Positions 11,601 through 22,806 of a stretch of DNA of 64,000 bases are shown here, piece by piece (within the stretch, counting starts at the first letter, position 1; the number at the start of each line of letters is the position of its first letter). The notes under the pieces are model-generated. The model saw only the letters and a list, made by a program, of their open reading frames with translations, had not been told where the DNA came from and made no database searches. Origin of the DNA: Klebsormidium nitens (Eukaryota > Streptophyta > Klebsormidiophyceae > Klebsormidiales > Klebsormidiaceae); assembly GCA_000708835.1 (NCBI GenBank), contig DF237013.1, positions 67,071 through 131,070 of the forward strand. Reading direction: 5' to 3'. The translations under genes and the position numbers were made by a program.

Positions 11601-13552
11601 ATGGCCTAGTTGTTCAGACACTGTTCCGGTCATTTGTGTTCTGTGTTCTGCCTATACATCAGCTGACTAGTATCCGATGCTTATGAGACGCGCGGCTCAA
11701 CCCGCAAGTAGTTCTCGGGTGCAAGTAAGTTTCTCCGCTGCCCATTTTCCCCCACCCTCGTCTCCATTTTGATCTGCATGTGGCGTTTGTTTTGCAGGAC
11801 ACGAACCTGTTTTCATCTGCGATGGCCCCACCCGAAAGCTCTGGCGCGCACAGCAAGGGAACGGTTGTCCAAGATGAGGAGTCGGCGCACGGGGGAACGC
11901 TGTACCAGGATTATCAGCTGATGCTCACTGAACCGACACAGGCAAGCAACAACCTCTAAGCATATGCCCAGACTTTGTTTTCCACTGATGCTTCTGTCTT
12001 TGACCCACACAGGTTCTCTTTCCGGCGCCTTCTTCAGACGCAACTCCAAGTGTTGCCTTCTTTGCTTCCTTCTTTGTTCCAATCTCCTATCGAAGTACTC
12101 GCACTGCTTGTCCGTCATTACCCTGTCCTGCTAGCTGCTGACGTTTCTCTGATTGCCGCCGCACGTACGACTTCGCTGATTTTGACCTGCTTGGAAGCAG
12201 TAAGCAGGAAATTGTAAGCAGTAGGCACTTTATTTTTGAGCTCAGTCTCCGTCCTCCATCGCAGCCAGTCTTGGTTAATAATTTCCGCACTCTCTCTCCG
12301 CAGGGCGGCAGCATGTATACGGACTCGCGCACGGACACGGGCCCCGTCTTCCAGGAGTTCCAGAGCATGCCGTCCAAGCCCATCCAGGTACGCTTGACAC
12401 AACCCTCTTTGACTGTCTCCTCGACTCCCGTCTGCAAATATTAGTGTTAACGTCAGTCGTCAAGTAAGGGGAAGCTCTTTGAAGAGCTGAGGGGGCGTTC
12501 GTTCGCAACCCCTGCCTGACCGCTCATAAGCTGCTCTCTTCCTTCGCGGAAACCAGCATCGAAGCCAAGTGCATCGAAGTTGCTTCAGAAAACGGCAGGC
12601 CGGTTGTTGGGTTCACAGACCGAAACCACTCCGCAGCATGTATTCAGCCGCGACGGCCAAGAAGTGCAGGTTGATTACGTTGGAAGAAACTAGTCGCCTG
12701 TCCATTCGTCGTTGATCTAGTTGCCTTTTGAGTGCTTTCGCCAGTCATACAAGGATATTAAGCTGGTGGAAAGGAGCCGACTCGACGAAGTCCTAACATC
12801 AAGCTCTCCGGTTTTGCAGGGACACGAGTCCTCGCACCAGGGCTCTTTCTACCAGCCTTTCCAGGAGATGCTCCACGCACCGCTGGAGGTACGTCAGCCT
12901 GACGCTTGCAGAAAGTTGACAGTTCGTGCAGCGAACCGTTTATTCCACCTGAGATCCAGCTGCATAATTACGTCTCTCTGGGAGTACTTCTCGAGGGTTT
13001 ATTAAATCCATAGCGTTGCTCGGACATCGAAGAATCTCGATGTGCCCATAGGAAGCTGTTCATTGCATCTGCTTCAGAAAACAATCACGGCAACAGAGAT
13101 TTGTAAGCCGGAGGTTTCCGGAACACGATTGCGTCTCATTGAAAGCCCTTTAAAGCATCTGCTCCAGGAAAAATCTCGGTACTAGAGAGTTGTAAGCCGG
13201 AGGAATCCGGGATTCTTCTTGCAACCATTGAATCGGCCGTTCCTTTGCTTTGCAGGAAAACGTGATGCTGGCCCGTTCAACCCGGCACCCCGCGCTCTCG
13301 CGCGCGCACTCGACGACCAACATGCGCTCCTACAACGAGAGCCAGTTCATGCAACCGGGAATGCACTTTTCGCGCAACAATGTAGTTTTCGCGAGCCCCG
13401 ACGGCCGTAGTAACTGGGTGCGGCAGAGTAACCCGTTTCCGGGGGGTCAGATGCGGCGGGTTGTGACTGACGGAAGGCAGCACGGCGTGAGCTTTGCGTT
13501 CCCCCCCACGCCGAGTACCTCGGGCACTTACGACGGGCCCGGTTTCTTCTGA
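5668..13552 (+). CDS. RWP-RK domain transcription factor, repeat-rich
   Basis: Nuclear DNA-binding protein of the RWP-RK family (NLP/RKD relatives act in nitrogen signalling or gamete development). Confident exons: 7045-7218, 7869-8687, 9058-9169, 9368-9430, 9824-10021, 10458-10558, 10895-11320, 11798-11941, 12304-12387, 12820-12888 and 13256-13552; their phases agree, giving about 828 residues. Proposed 5' exons are 5668-5766 (ATG, 33 codons) and one starting at 6865; the 3' end of the latter is unresolved. The RWP-RK domain is in exon 9824-10021: KLTLADLESQFG, then LNVCATTLKRACRRHGIERW, with the signature ending RWPRQ instead of RWPYRK. Before it are three WVLYHQR motifs, an acidic TAG-rich stretch, and a likely bipartite nuclear signal (KRR...PPPKR). 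The C terminus is Gln/Ser/Pro-rich with a three-exon repeat and ends TYDGPGFF. I see neither a PB1 domain nor a recognisable NLP-type N terminus. Two introns use GC donors (after 7218 and 11941). Confidence 0.85.
9824..10021 (+). other. RWP-RK DNA-binding exon
   Basis: This 198-nt exon of the 5668-13552 gene holds the whole RWP-RK helix region. It opens with a basic stretch (GRRGKGSCGKPG), then the LTLADL helix, the VCATTLKRACRRHGI recognition segment and the RWPRQ motif. The basic, Cys-containing order matches the family; the residues after RWP differ from the usual YRK. Confidence 0.88.
13064..13230. repeat. Imperfect tandem duplication in RWP-RK intron
   Basis: Two diverged copies of about 80-90 bp (from about 13064 and from about 13154). 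They share GCATCTGCT, then TTGTAAGCCGGAGG and TCCGG near their ends. They lie in the last intron of the RWP-RK gene, just before the terminal exon. Confidence 0.7.
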
Positions 13553-15205
13553 AGCGTTTTCCCCGGAAGAAAGCGTCGGAGCTCAGAGCGGAATCAACGA
13601 TGACACCAGTTGCAGTGGCTCAGCGGCGCGGTGCAGATTTTGTACAGGGAACCTATGGCCGAGGGGCGATATTGGGCTGTCGTATTAGAGTAAGTTTTGC
13701 TTGTACGCATTCCTACGTGTTGGTTGTACGTTAGTGGTTGTACGGTAAGCGTTGGAGAGCCGGACATCTGCCCAATGTATAGGAGGGCCTGATTGTTTCC
13801 GGTTCGTATGTGGCGTGCATTAAGCATCTAATGGACTATGTAGCCAGGGAAAACTCCTTTAGCCGAGGGGACCTGACACAAGCACGCACTGTTTACGGCG
13901 CCCTAGCATCCGCACGAAATGGTGTAATATTACACATGCTCCACTAAGAAAGTCTAGGATTTGTTCTCAAGGGGAACACCTATACGAGCTTGTATGGAAG
14001 GTGCTGAATATTGATATAGACATATACGCCGTTACCAAAGAAGATCGATCCAGAAAGTACGGGACTAGAAGTGCTCTCAATGGGTGTACAGATTTTGAAC
14101 AATCAAACATCGTTTCAGACGAATTGAATGGCCGCCCAGGCCAATCAATTTGGTGGGTGTAAGTTACCATCAAAGTGACGCACTAGCTCAACCAGAACGG
14201 GCCCCGCAATTTTTCAGCGGATGTACGTACGGTCGCATCAACGCTTGCCTCTTGTGATTGCATATATTTCGAAGTCATCATGCTACGGCTGTCACGAATA
14301 CAGAGCTTCTCTTCAGGCCCTCATTTAAATGTGATAAGATCTCGCGTTGAAGGCAGCCTATAATAGATCGAAGGAAAGAAACTTCTTTGCCGATCATGCG
14401 TCCGTGACAGGTGTTTGGAACTGTTTGGGAAATCCATGACAAGAAAGATGTGGCGTAAATGGGCACGGGTTGCAGTGACTGGCTACCGAAAAAATGTTTT
14501 AGTTCCTATACACGTCATATAGCGCTAAGGTTGTATATTCAGAAGTGCTTCGTTGTATGCTGCATGCCGTGGCGGCGGAGTGTTCAGCGTAGCGAGTCTT
14601 ATCAAAATTCGTACAAGCTCTGAGCTATAAAAAAATGGTGCAGATGTACCGTTGATCGATCAGTAAACAGTGGTGATCTTATGTCCGATAAGATCGACTT
14701 ATTAAGATAACAGTGACAACACGTTATTGTCACTCCCGCGCGCTCATTTCGCGGGCCGGAACTCAGATTTGCAAGCACAGCTTCGTCCGGCATGCTCGTG
14801 ACGCGTAGCATAAGTGAAGAACCTGACTGACACGCCCGCTTTGAGTGGCTGCTTTGCTGAGTCATCGACAGATTTCGGATCCTGTCGCATTGAGACTCAG
14901 GTTCATTTGAACCTGCGGCTGAACTCAGCGCGGCAGCTGTCTTCAAATCGACTCTACTCTGAAGCGCCGCTTGCGCCTCGACTAGCATTGGCGCCTCCAA
15001 AGTTCGGCGACGTCCATATAAATAACCAGCTTTTACTGGTAGGCTCTCGTTGAAGATAGCTGGCGGTAGGCGCTCGCGCTAAGGGAAATAGATCTGTAAC
15101 AGGAAACGCCATTCCAAACTCCTGAAGCCTTACTTTGAGGCGCTTCAACGTTTTTGCAGTTCTGAAAATTCTTCTTCAAGGGGTTATTCAAACTCAAAGC
15201 GCGCA
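13553..15205. other. Intergenic: RWP-RK 3' flank and F-box 5' flank
   Basis: No open frame here has family similarity or phased splice sites. The left part should hold the RWP-RK 3' UTR; the right part contains a TATA-like element ahead of the F-box gene. Confidence 0.6.
15014..15024 (+). promoter_or_regulatory. TATA-like element upstream of F-box gene
   Basis: CATATAAATAA lies about 185 bp before the F-box start codon at 15206. That spacing leaves room for a 5' UTR of about 150 bp. Sequence match only; no transcription start is known. Confidence 0.45.
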
Positions 15206-16095
15206 ATGGGGCTAAGCTTTGAAGATCTGGATGAGGATCTGAGCTGCGTGATCCTCGAGAAGCTGATTGATCCAATCCACTCGGATCAGTCTCCCCGATG
15301 CATCAGGAACTTCGACCCGAAGGGGATGGCGAGCCTGGCCAGCTTTGCTTGTGCATCGCGAAAGTGCGCGCGCCTCGTGAGAGATTGCGCGTGGGAAGCT
15401 GCATGCAGAAAGGTTGCGCCAGAGGTTTGCGCGCTAGTCTCCCCGCCAGGAGCGCGCAGCAATGGCCCCGGAGGCGGCGGCTGGATGGGCTTCGCGAAGC
15501 TTCTGACTTGGTGTCCCGGGCAATACCCTGAAGACGTGGAAGATTGCAGAGCACTGGAGAAGCTGCTTGGGGTGCCGTACTGTCAAGCTGGGCCTGCGGA
15601 ATGCACATATGCGAGACAATCAGTGGGCATATGTCCCCTGAGCAAGCTGGAGTTGAAGTCGTATCCAGCTCCATTTTTGTGGAGCATCCCAGCTGCCGTG
15701 CCTTCTACATGCTCTGTTGCGCCCACGAGTTTGTGCACAGCTTTGGGTTGGTTGGTACTCACAAGGTTGGGAGGCGAGTCTACCGAGGGTTCTTGGGCTC
15801 TGTTGAGGAACTACGGACAGCTGCGTCGGGCATCAATCCTCCGCATTTTACTGAAAGGCTCCGCTTCTGCCCTTTTTGCGCCTCCCAACTGTGGAGAAAC
15901 AAAAGGGGGTGTATCAATGTGGAGACGAAGACCCCTGCTGACTTCAGATTCTGCGAATTCGGCCACGTGATTGGGTTGGTTGAGCGCGTATTGGAGGATC
16001 ATGTGAAGTGGCCGTTCGAAATACTAGAAGCGACGTCTGACGAAAATAGCGACTATAGTTCTGACGATGAGAGTGACGACGCCGGCTTCGAATAA
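15206..16095 (+). CDS. F-box protein, plant EID1-like type, with a frame change
   Basis: Probable substrate receptor of an SCF ubiquitin ligase. The N terminus (LSFEDLDEDLSCVILEKL, then ASLASFACASRKCARLVRD) has the leucine-spaced F-box pattern. It is followed by the GPGGGGW...KLLTWCPG block found in plant EID1-like F-box proteins. The C-terminal half has RVYRGFL, LRFCPFCASQLW and FCEFGHVIG, which match the RFCPFC/NGH-type end of that family, then an acidic Asp/Ser tail ending DDAGFE-stop. The two halves are in different frames: 15206 to about 15570, and about 15643 to 16095. Either a short intron (about 15573-15642, GGG|gtgccg to ctgag|CAA, phase 0 on both sides) or a small indel explains this. 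The intron model removes about 70 nt and restores one frame of about 273 residues. Family call is moderate, F-box role inferred. Confidence 0.68.
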
Positions 16096-18110
16096 GGTAC
16101 AACCATGGTAACATTGGCGACGTTTAGGATGTGACCAGATTACACACAGGGCCTAGGATAGCGTTGAGGATTGAAAGGTAAGCACAGCAGAGAGGTTGAG
16201 TGTTGCACAGGATCATGCACATGATTATTGGATTCGTTCCGAGGCGTTGGCTCTTTTGTCTGCAGCGCGTAAGATTTACGTGCCAGGTATCATAGTATGG
16301 GTGTCTTGTCCTCTGAAAGGGGACTGTCAGTAGGCATCACCTTGCCATATTATTCATTAACACTTCTCGCTTTGTTCGGAGAATCATGTTTCGGCGTGAT
16401 CGGCAGCCGTTTCTTGAGTCTTTCCTTGGCTCTCCGAAAACCTGGACCACACAATTTAGATCAATCGAAACATGTTTTAATGGGACTTACAGGCCTTTGG
16501 CGACTTGCGCAAGCCGCGTTGTCTCCCTGTGCAAGCAAATATTTCAACTTGACAGAGAATGGTGTTTACAATTAAGAGCAAAGGTACGGTATAGTACTAC
16601 CAGTAGCACGGTCGTAGGATAGCACCCGATAGCATGTTGCAAGCAAGCCGCTCTCTTGTTGCCGCTATGATTCACCGTCACAAGCCCGTAATTCTGGCAA
16701 CCCAACATTCGAGTGATGACTCCACCACCACAAACGTCCTCCTGGCAGTGTTCTGATTGCATCGATTAGCTTGAGTACCATGTAGCCAGGCCAGACACAT
16801 GGCTCGATAGACGTCCCGAGTCCCTTTTCAAACATACTGCATGGCGAAGACTTACATGAAGAAGGAAGTAGAAACAAGAGTCCATCATGGATCCATCATA
16901 CTAATCTACCTTTGACGGTCAAGACATTCAATCTTGTATGCAGCTTCGCAATTTGAATGAAGGACGTACTCAAAAGTGAGATTTGAGTTGGAGCCTTCTC
17001 GCGTGGAGAATGACGATATATTATGTAACTTGAGTGTGAAGGCCAGAAAGACATCATTGCGTATCCAGAGTCTCATTCTTTCATTGATTGTACAAAGCGC
17101 TCACAACGATCATAATCAATCAGATACATGCCTGGCTATCTAATGTCCCCACCCATCAAAATAAATGCACTAGGCTGGTAGCATGATATTGTTCGATCTC
17201 GCAATCGACCGGGCCTACACTCTGATTGCTGACGCGGTGGTATGTTCAATGCTTTCAGAGCCGTAAAATAACAGCACTGTCCAATACGACAGGTTATCGT
17301 CGAACCCGCAGTGATGGCGAACATTCGTGGCTGCCCACTCGATGCAGAATTTAGCGTACATTGTTTTGAAAATGACAAGCTGACTGATCGACAGGTTTTG
17401 AAGTTTGAGCATGAGAAGAAGCTTTCAATCAACAGATTACAGATGACGTGGCGCCTAATGCACAAGCTCAACCCATACGAAGCAGTCAACGCCTGACAAA
17501 CTCAACGTCCAGTTCTTGGTCAAAACGTATCTGCAACTGCTGAGAGCGGCTGACACCCTGCTACCGTTCTGCTCTACTTCACGAAGCAGCAACTTACAAC
17601 GCCGGCACAAAAATGCCACAAAAAGCAAGGGGCACGGAAACGGACGCCCCATCAGATCTACAGTACTCGACATCGACTGATCTCAATACAGATTTGTTTA
17701 AGGAAAGTCATTGCTTGCATCCTACCATCCCAAAATGTAACCATCTCAAGTCGGGGACTCGTGTGGGAGATTCTTCTACAGTCCCGCAACAACAACTTCC
17801 AATGTCAAAGATAGCCAAAACCGTACGGCTACTTTCTAACCAACGGTCGTTTTCTCAAACATAGACTGCGAAACGTGGTTAGCTATATCACACCGGTTTA
17901 ATATTTAGTATTCAACAGTCACACGCTATCAGCCAAAGCTGTAGTCATCTCAGTGGTGGGAACGTCATTCGTAAACCCTTCCAAGAGCTCCTAAACCACA
18001 ACTCCACTGTCAAAAAAAGCTCCAAGACGGCTAGTTACTAAGCAAAAGTCAAACTCTCAACCAAGACTCTAAAATATGGTTAACTCTTATGGTACAGCTC
18101 CACCGCCAGC
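16096..18110. other. Intergenic region between convergent genes
   Basis: About 2 kb between the 3' ends of the F-box gene (+) and the RNase T2 gene (-). It should hold both 3' UTRs. I see no further gene, repeat array or RNA. Confidence 0.6.
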
Positions 18111-21100
18111 TTACTGGACCAACACCGTGTCCAGTTCGGGGATGCGAACCTTGGGGCCGCACTTCTTCCTGTCTCCCTCACCTAGCGGACAGTTGAAGAA
18201 CGTCTAGCACCAAGAAAATCGGAAGTGAAGTTAGTTAGACGATGTCAGCTGGTTGGTCAATCAGCAGCGGGTGCAGATACACTAGCCGGAGGTCTATGCT
18301 TAGGACTTAAGACTGATGTAAAATGGTCGCACAGGCAGCGGCTTAGCCTTGCTATATCGATTCTCACAGGTCGAAAGACAGCTCCCTTCCCAACGGATCC
18401 TAAAATCCGGAATTCGGTGAGGAATCTGAGTAGCAGCCAAACTTTGAATTGAGTGCCCGGAAATAGACTCGGGTAGTTGTGGATAAGATCAGATAGCCGG
18501 GGAGATAAGTGTCGGTCTTGGTATGTGTCGAGAACGCTGACTCTGCGGGTTTGGACTTGCGAATGTGAGACGACAAATAGGGAAGCGTATAAGAAGACGC
18601 CGAATGCGAGATCTCAGACAAGGGTAGGTGTACATAACGGCTCCGGCTTTTGGATGACCTGGTACGAACCTATAGGGCCTTGGAACGAACCTCGTCAATG
18701 GGTTGTTACACTGCTGAGACATTGGAGATAGCTGCGTAAGGAAACTGGTGTCAAGGACAACGGTACGTACCTTCAAATCATTGTCGAGGCAGAAATGCAC
18801 CTCGTCGAGGAGCTTTCCGTTCTCGGCGCAGGCCAAGTCTGGCGTGGCGCCAGTGAACTTTTCAATGGCGGCGATGATTTTAGCTGGGGAGTACGTCTTT
18901 CTGTTGTCGGCTTTGATGTTTTCATCCGCAAGGATTTTCTGGCAAACGGAAGGGGCGACGGAACATAAGCGAGCGGAAACGGAACCTGAGCAAGCTGACA
19001 AACGCTTTCGCTGCTCAGCTTCGAAGTTTCCGTTTCTTGGGTTTGAATAGTTGGTTTTCTTCTTCTGGTTTGGTTTCTGCTTTACGTTTGTGTTGGCACT
19101 GTGAAAGGTTTTCTCTTGCTTGATGCTGGTCGGCCTCGATATAAGGAAGAGATATTGAACGCTGAAGCGCGGTTCAGTGGGGCCAATAATGAAGAGGAAG
19201 CGGGCAGTGTGCAAGGTCTCTAAAACCGTCTACTGATTGCGATTAATGACAGAACGGAATTGAAACGGGGCACGACAGACTTGTCTCATTACGTACCGGA
19301 TCGCTCAATTATTTTCGGGCTACGCTGCTGCAAGAAAATGGCACCATTCTGCCAAACTGGACGATTTCTCAATCTGAAACTTCTCCGAAGCTTCATTCGT
19401 GCAACGGGACAACGATGGTCTTGAACCGGATTCTCTGCCAACCTGGAAAACTTTCAATCTGAAAACTGCTTCGATCGAACAACCGGACGGAAATAGCGTT
19501 TGTCTGTGGGCAGCTTACGCCGAGGGGGAGCTGTTCATAGAGGTCCAAAACCCGCTCGAAATAGTAGTAAACGAGGACCGACGACTGGTTGCGCAGTGCG
19601 GCGAGCATGCACGTGCCGTGCTTGTCTGAGGGGCACACGGGAAAGGTTCAGCGACCGTAAAGGAATATCGTTTTCGCGTTGAATCGGGTCTCATTCAGCT
19701 GCATTCGGAGACCGGGTTCACACGAACAAGACAACCAAACTCTGCTATGACACGCCCCTTCCTGACTCCAAACCCAACCCACCCGTCCCTTGAATTCACC
19801 ACAGTGTGACGCAACCAAAATCGGCAAGGATCGAACAGAGCTGCGTCGGAGCAGATGACAAACGGGGAGATCGGTTGTGTAGCAAAGTGTTGAACTAGAG
19901 AAGGGAAAGCGACAGAACGAGGGCATCGGAAAAGTGATGAATTGATGGCTTGACAGGATGTAGCGTGACAAAGTGATAATCTGGCATGGCTCATTGCTAA
20001 CTGGAGTCCCTCACCCCACTCGTTGCTGTGGAAAGAGTCGTCGGTGTTTGAGCAGCTCAGCGTGGGCCAGTACTTCCTGAGGTCGGCCTTCAGCGAGGTA
20101 ACCTGCAAGTGAATCGACCAGTTAAGCTTGGATTATTACATTAACAAAGTTTCAATCCCATTAACGCAGGGGGATCCCCTTGCTACACTCCTGCAGCTCA
20201 GAGTGGGCCAAATTTCCTGAGGTCCGACCTCAGCAAGGCGACCTGCACGCAGACGTCGACCAGATATGGACAAGCTTTAGTAGTGACAAGGTTGAATAGC
20301 AGTACCAAAACGGGAATTCAGAACTAAGCAAGACTAGAACCCCTAGATTCAAGACATTCGCCGCACCTTAACCCACTCTCTATACCTCAAAGCAACCCCT
20401 CCATTCTTATTGAGTTCCTAGTTACCATCAGACCTTGTTACCAATTCGCTATTGTTTGACAAGGCTACTTGGAGCCCTCTCCTCTGAAGCAGCTTCTGTC
20501 ACCAAAGGTCTTACAAGAGGGCTGTACCGCAGGCGTGGCTAGAGGTGTACAACAGAAGTTTTTCTTGATTTTACTGGCCATTACTCGGGGCTACAATCCA
20601 AGCTTCATCAGAACCTTACTGGCCAATACAGGGCTTCTTTCCAGGTGGCAGCAAGCTCGCACCACGAGCTCGCCACAAGGTTCTAAGCGGCTCTCTTTCA
20701 AAGCAGCCTCATTATGTACTCCAAATGCTCTCCTTTAGAGCAGCCTCATTGAGTGAAACAAGTACTTGCCAGGACAACTGATAGACTGGCAACAGCGTAA
20801 CCCACAGAAGCTTCTTCTCCTCCAACATTCCCATTGCTTTCTCCATTATGCGACCAGCGAACGTCCAAAGCAAGTTTGAAGTTTGATCCTGAGCTTATGC
20901 AACTCCAGGGGGGCGGAGTACACAGTAAAGCGAGAGGGCAGTCAGCCTCCTCACCGCTTGGGGGGTGTACTTCACGCTCCTGAGGTCGCAGCAGTAGGGG
21001 TAGCAGTTCTGGGACTTCTCAGGCCAGAGACCGTCTGAAGACCAGCAGAAGGCAGCAGAGTCAGACAAGCACGCAAGTGCTCTTCTCCTGAGCTGGGGGT

Positions 21101-22806
21101 GCGCTCTGTTTATTAGGAAAGTGCTCTGTCTCCCCAACCGAATGCTCACATCTGTCTCCAGAGGGAGTGCTCTTGCTCATGAGTGCTCTGTCTCTCAGGG
21201 GGAGTGCTTTGATTGACAACGAGAGCTCTCTTAGGGAAAGTGCTCTGTTATGCCAAGCACGCGTGTTCCAATTGCAGCTGGTGCTGTTCTTTGCACACTG
21301 GGAAGCTCACCCAAGGTTGAGGCTTTCTAACGCAAGATTCGCTTTTCCTGTTCAGAGGCCAGCCTTTTGTAAGGACAAGGGCAGGTTGGGAAGGAAGATG
21401 GATGCAACAAGACTGCACAACAGCGCGGGTGCAAGCAAAAAGGACAATAATGACGCTGAAAGGGAGGCCCACTTACGGATGGTCCAGTCGACGCCATCGG
21501 GGAACCTGCAGGAACATGAGAAGCGCAGTTTAGCGTTGCAAGCAACTTTTCACAAAAAATCTTTTGCATTCTTCCTATTCTAACTCGAACTCTCAACCAG
21601 CTTTGCAAACGTGTCTGACTTGAGTGCTTCAGCTGACTGACAATCAGGCCTCGGAATGGGGTTGAGCAACGATGCTTGCCAGTCTGGGAAACGTAACAAC
21701 ACCAACAAAGACAACAGCTTTGACAATGCAGGTTTCAACAGCGGGCATTGACAATGCGAGGTTCAAGTGACAATGCTCAGGCTCGTAAATTCTGCAGACA
21801 ATCAAAGCAACCCATGTCTCCTATGCAAACAGCCTCAAAAGCTTGGTAGCCGCACCCATAGCTGACTCTGGTACCCTCCCTACTGATTGCTCACGATGCC
21901 ATCAACAGAGTATTTCATCCTAGAAGCAATCTGACGCACAGGCATTCTCACAAATTGAAGGGCAGGAATGCACTGGATAACGGGCTTCCTTTTAAAGCTT
22001 GGGGAACCTGAAAAGTCATTACTAAGCCAGGGACTTCATTGACAGGTGCCTTAACGCGTGATGGAGTCAGAGAGTTTCAGAGGAGCATGCATTTACTAGA
22101 AGATGGCAGAGTCTACAAGTCAGGGGTTTGCACATTCTCAGGCCCCAAAGCAGCAGAGGAGCAGACTCTTGCGAACGCACCTGCCATCACAGCAGCTGTT
22201 GTCTCTCTTGCAAAAGGTTCCTGAATCAGAATTGCAATTTCTGTCCGTATAAATTCGAGCCCAATTCAAACCAGACTAGTCGCTCCAAATATGAACTCTA
22301 TTTTTGAAACCATGAGCTTAGAAAGGTCAGATCACAGTATCAATAGGGAAATGTTAGGCAATAGGATGCTACATCCCGTGCTACAAGAATCGCGTTGCGT
22401 TGATCAAAGCCAGCTCCGGCGTGAACAATTTTCAGCTACCTTTCACTAATCAAAGACAAACTGCGTGCTTCTTCCATATACTACTGGTTTTGCTCAATGC
22501 AAAGAACAATTCAGCTGCAAGACCGTTCCACGTTATCGTTTTTTGCATTCTAGACCAAGAATGGTTTCAAGCTGAAGGTGAACAAGGATTTGTAGAAAAG
22601 TTACCTGGCCACTGGAGCACAAACAGGAAGTACTCGTAAGTCTTGTCCCTTGGCGGATACGGGCAGTCGGTTTGCCCACTCACGACTGCGCTGCACTGCT
22701 TGGTGCATTGGCTGCATTCTGCAGCAAAGGCGCCACCGACAAGCAGGCTGACCGCAGCCAGGATGAGGAGGAGGCTGATGCGGGACGAAGACGAGGGTGC
22801 CGCCAT
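18111..22806 (-). CDS. Secreted S-like ribonuclease T2
   Basis: Secretory endoribonuclease that cuts single-stranded RNA through a 2',3'-cyclic phosphate, typically in vacuole, ER or apoplast. Exons in gene order: 22806-22605, 22220-22181, 21505-21477, 21034-20955, 20102-20015, 19625-19519, 18938-18771 and 18203-18111. All phases agree and sum to 807 nt (268 residues), close to the family norm. Residues 1-29 are a signal peptide with a Leu/Ala/Val core ending AFAAE. YEYFLFVLQWPG is the family start block. Active site CAS I is TIHGLWP, split over exons 3 and 4. CAS II is NEWDKHGTC, keeping the catalytic Glu, Lys and His but with Asn where the family usually has His. Cysteine spacing fits the T2 disulfide set, and the protein ends IPELDTVLVQ. 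An intron contains a decayed copy of exon 5 at 20191-20242. Confidence 0.95.
20191..20242 (-). pseudogene. Decayed copy of RNase T2 exon 5 inside an intron
   Basis: On the minus strand a gtgcag acceptor is followed by a sequence aligning with the start of exon 5 (VTSLKADLRKYWPTLSC in the real exon). The copy reads roughly VALLRSDLRKFGPL, then TGA. A one-base deletion at the TAC-TGG position breaks the frame. It is only about 90 bp from the intact exon, so an abandoned tandem exon duplication is the simple reading. Splicing it in would truncate the enzyme before CAS II. Confidence 0.8.
21065..21250. repeat. Degenerate AGTGCTCT-type repeats in RNase T2 intron
   Basis: Variants of (A/G)AGTGCTCTGT(C/T) recur about six times over 185 bp, with irregular spacing, in the intron between exons 3 and 4. 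It looks like an eroded minisatellite; no function is visible. Confidence 0.55.

Noticed and set aside
18489-19214. Minus-strand open frame of 241 codons
   Set aside because: Only 18771-18938 is coding (an RNase T2 exon with clear splice sites); the rest is intron that happens to be open.
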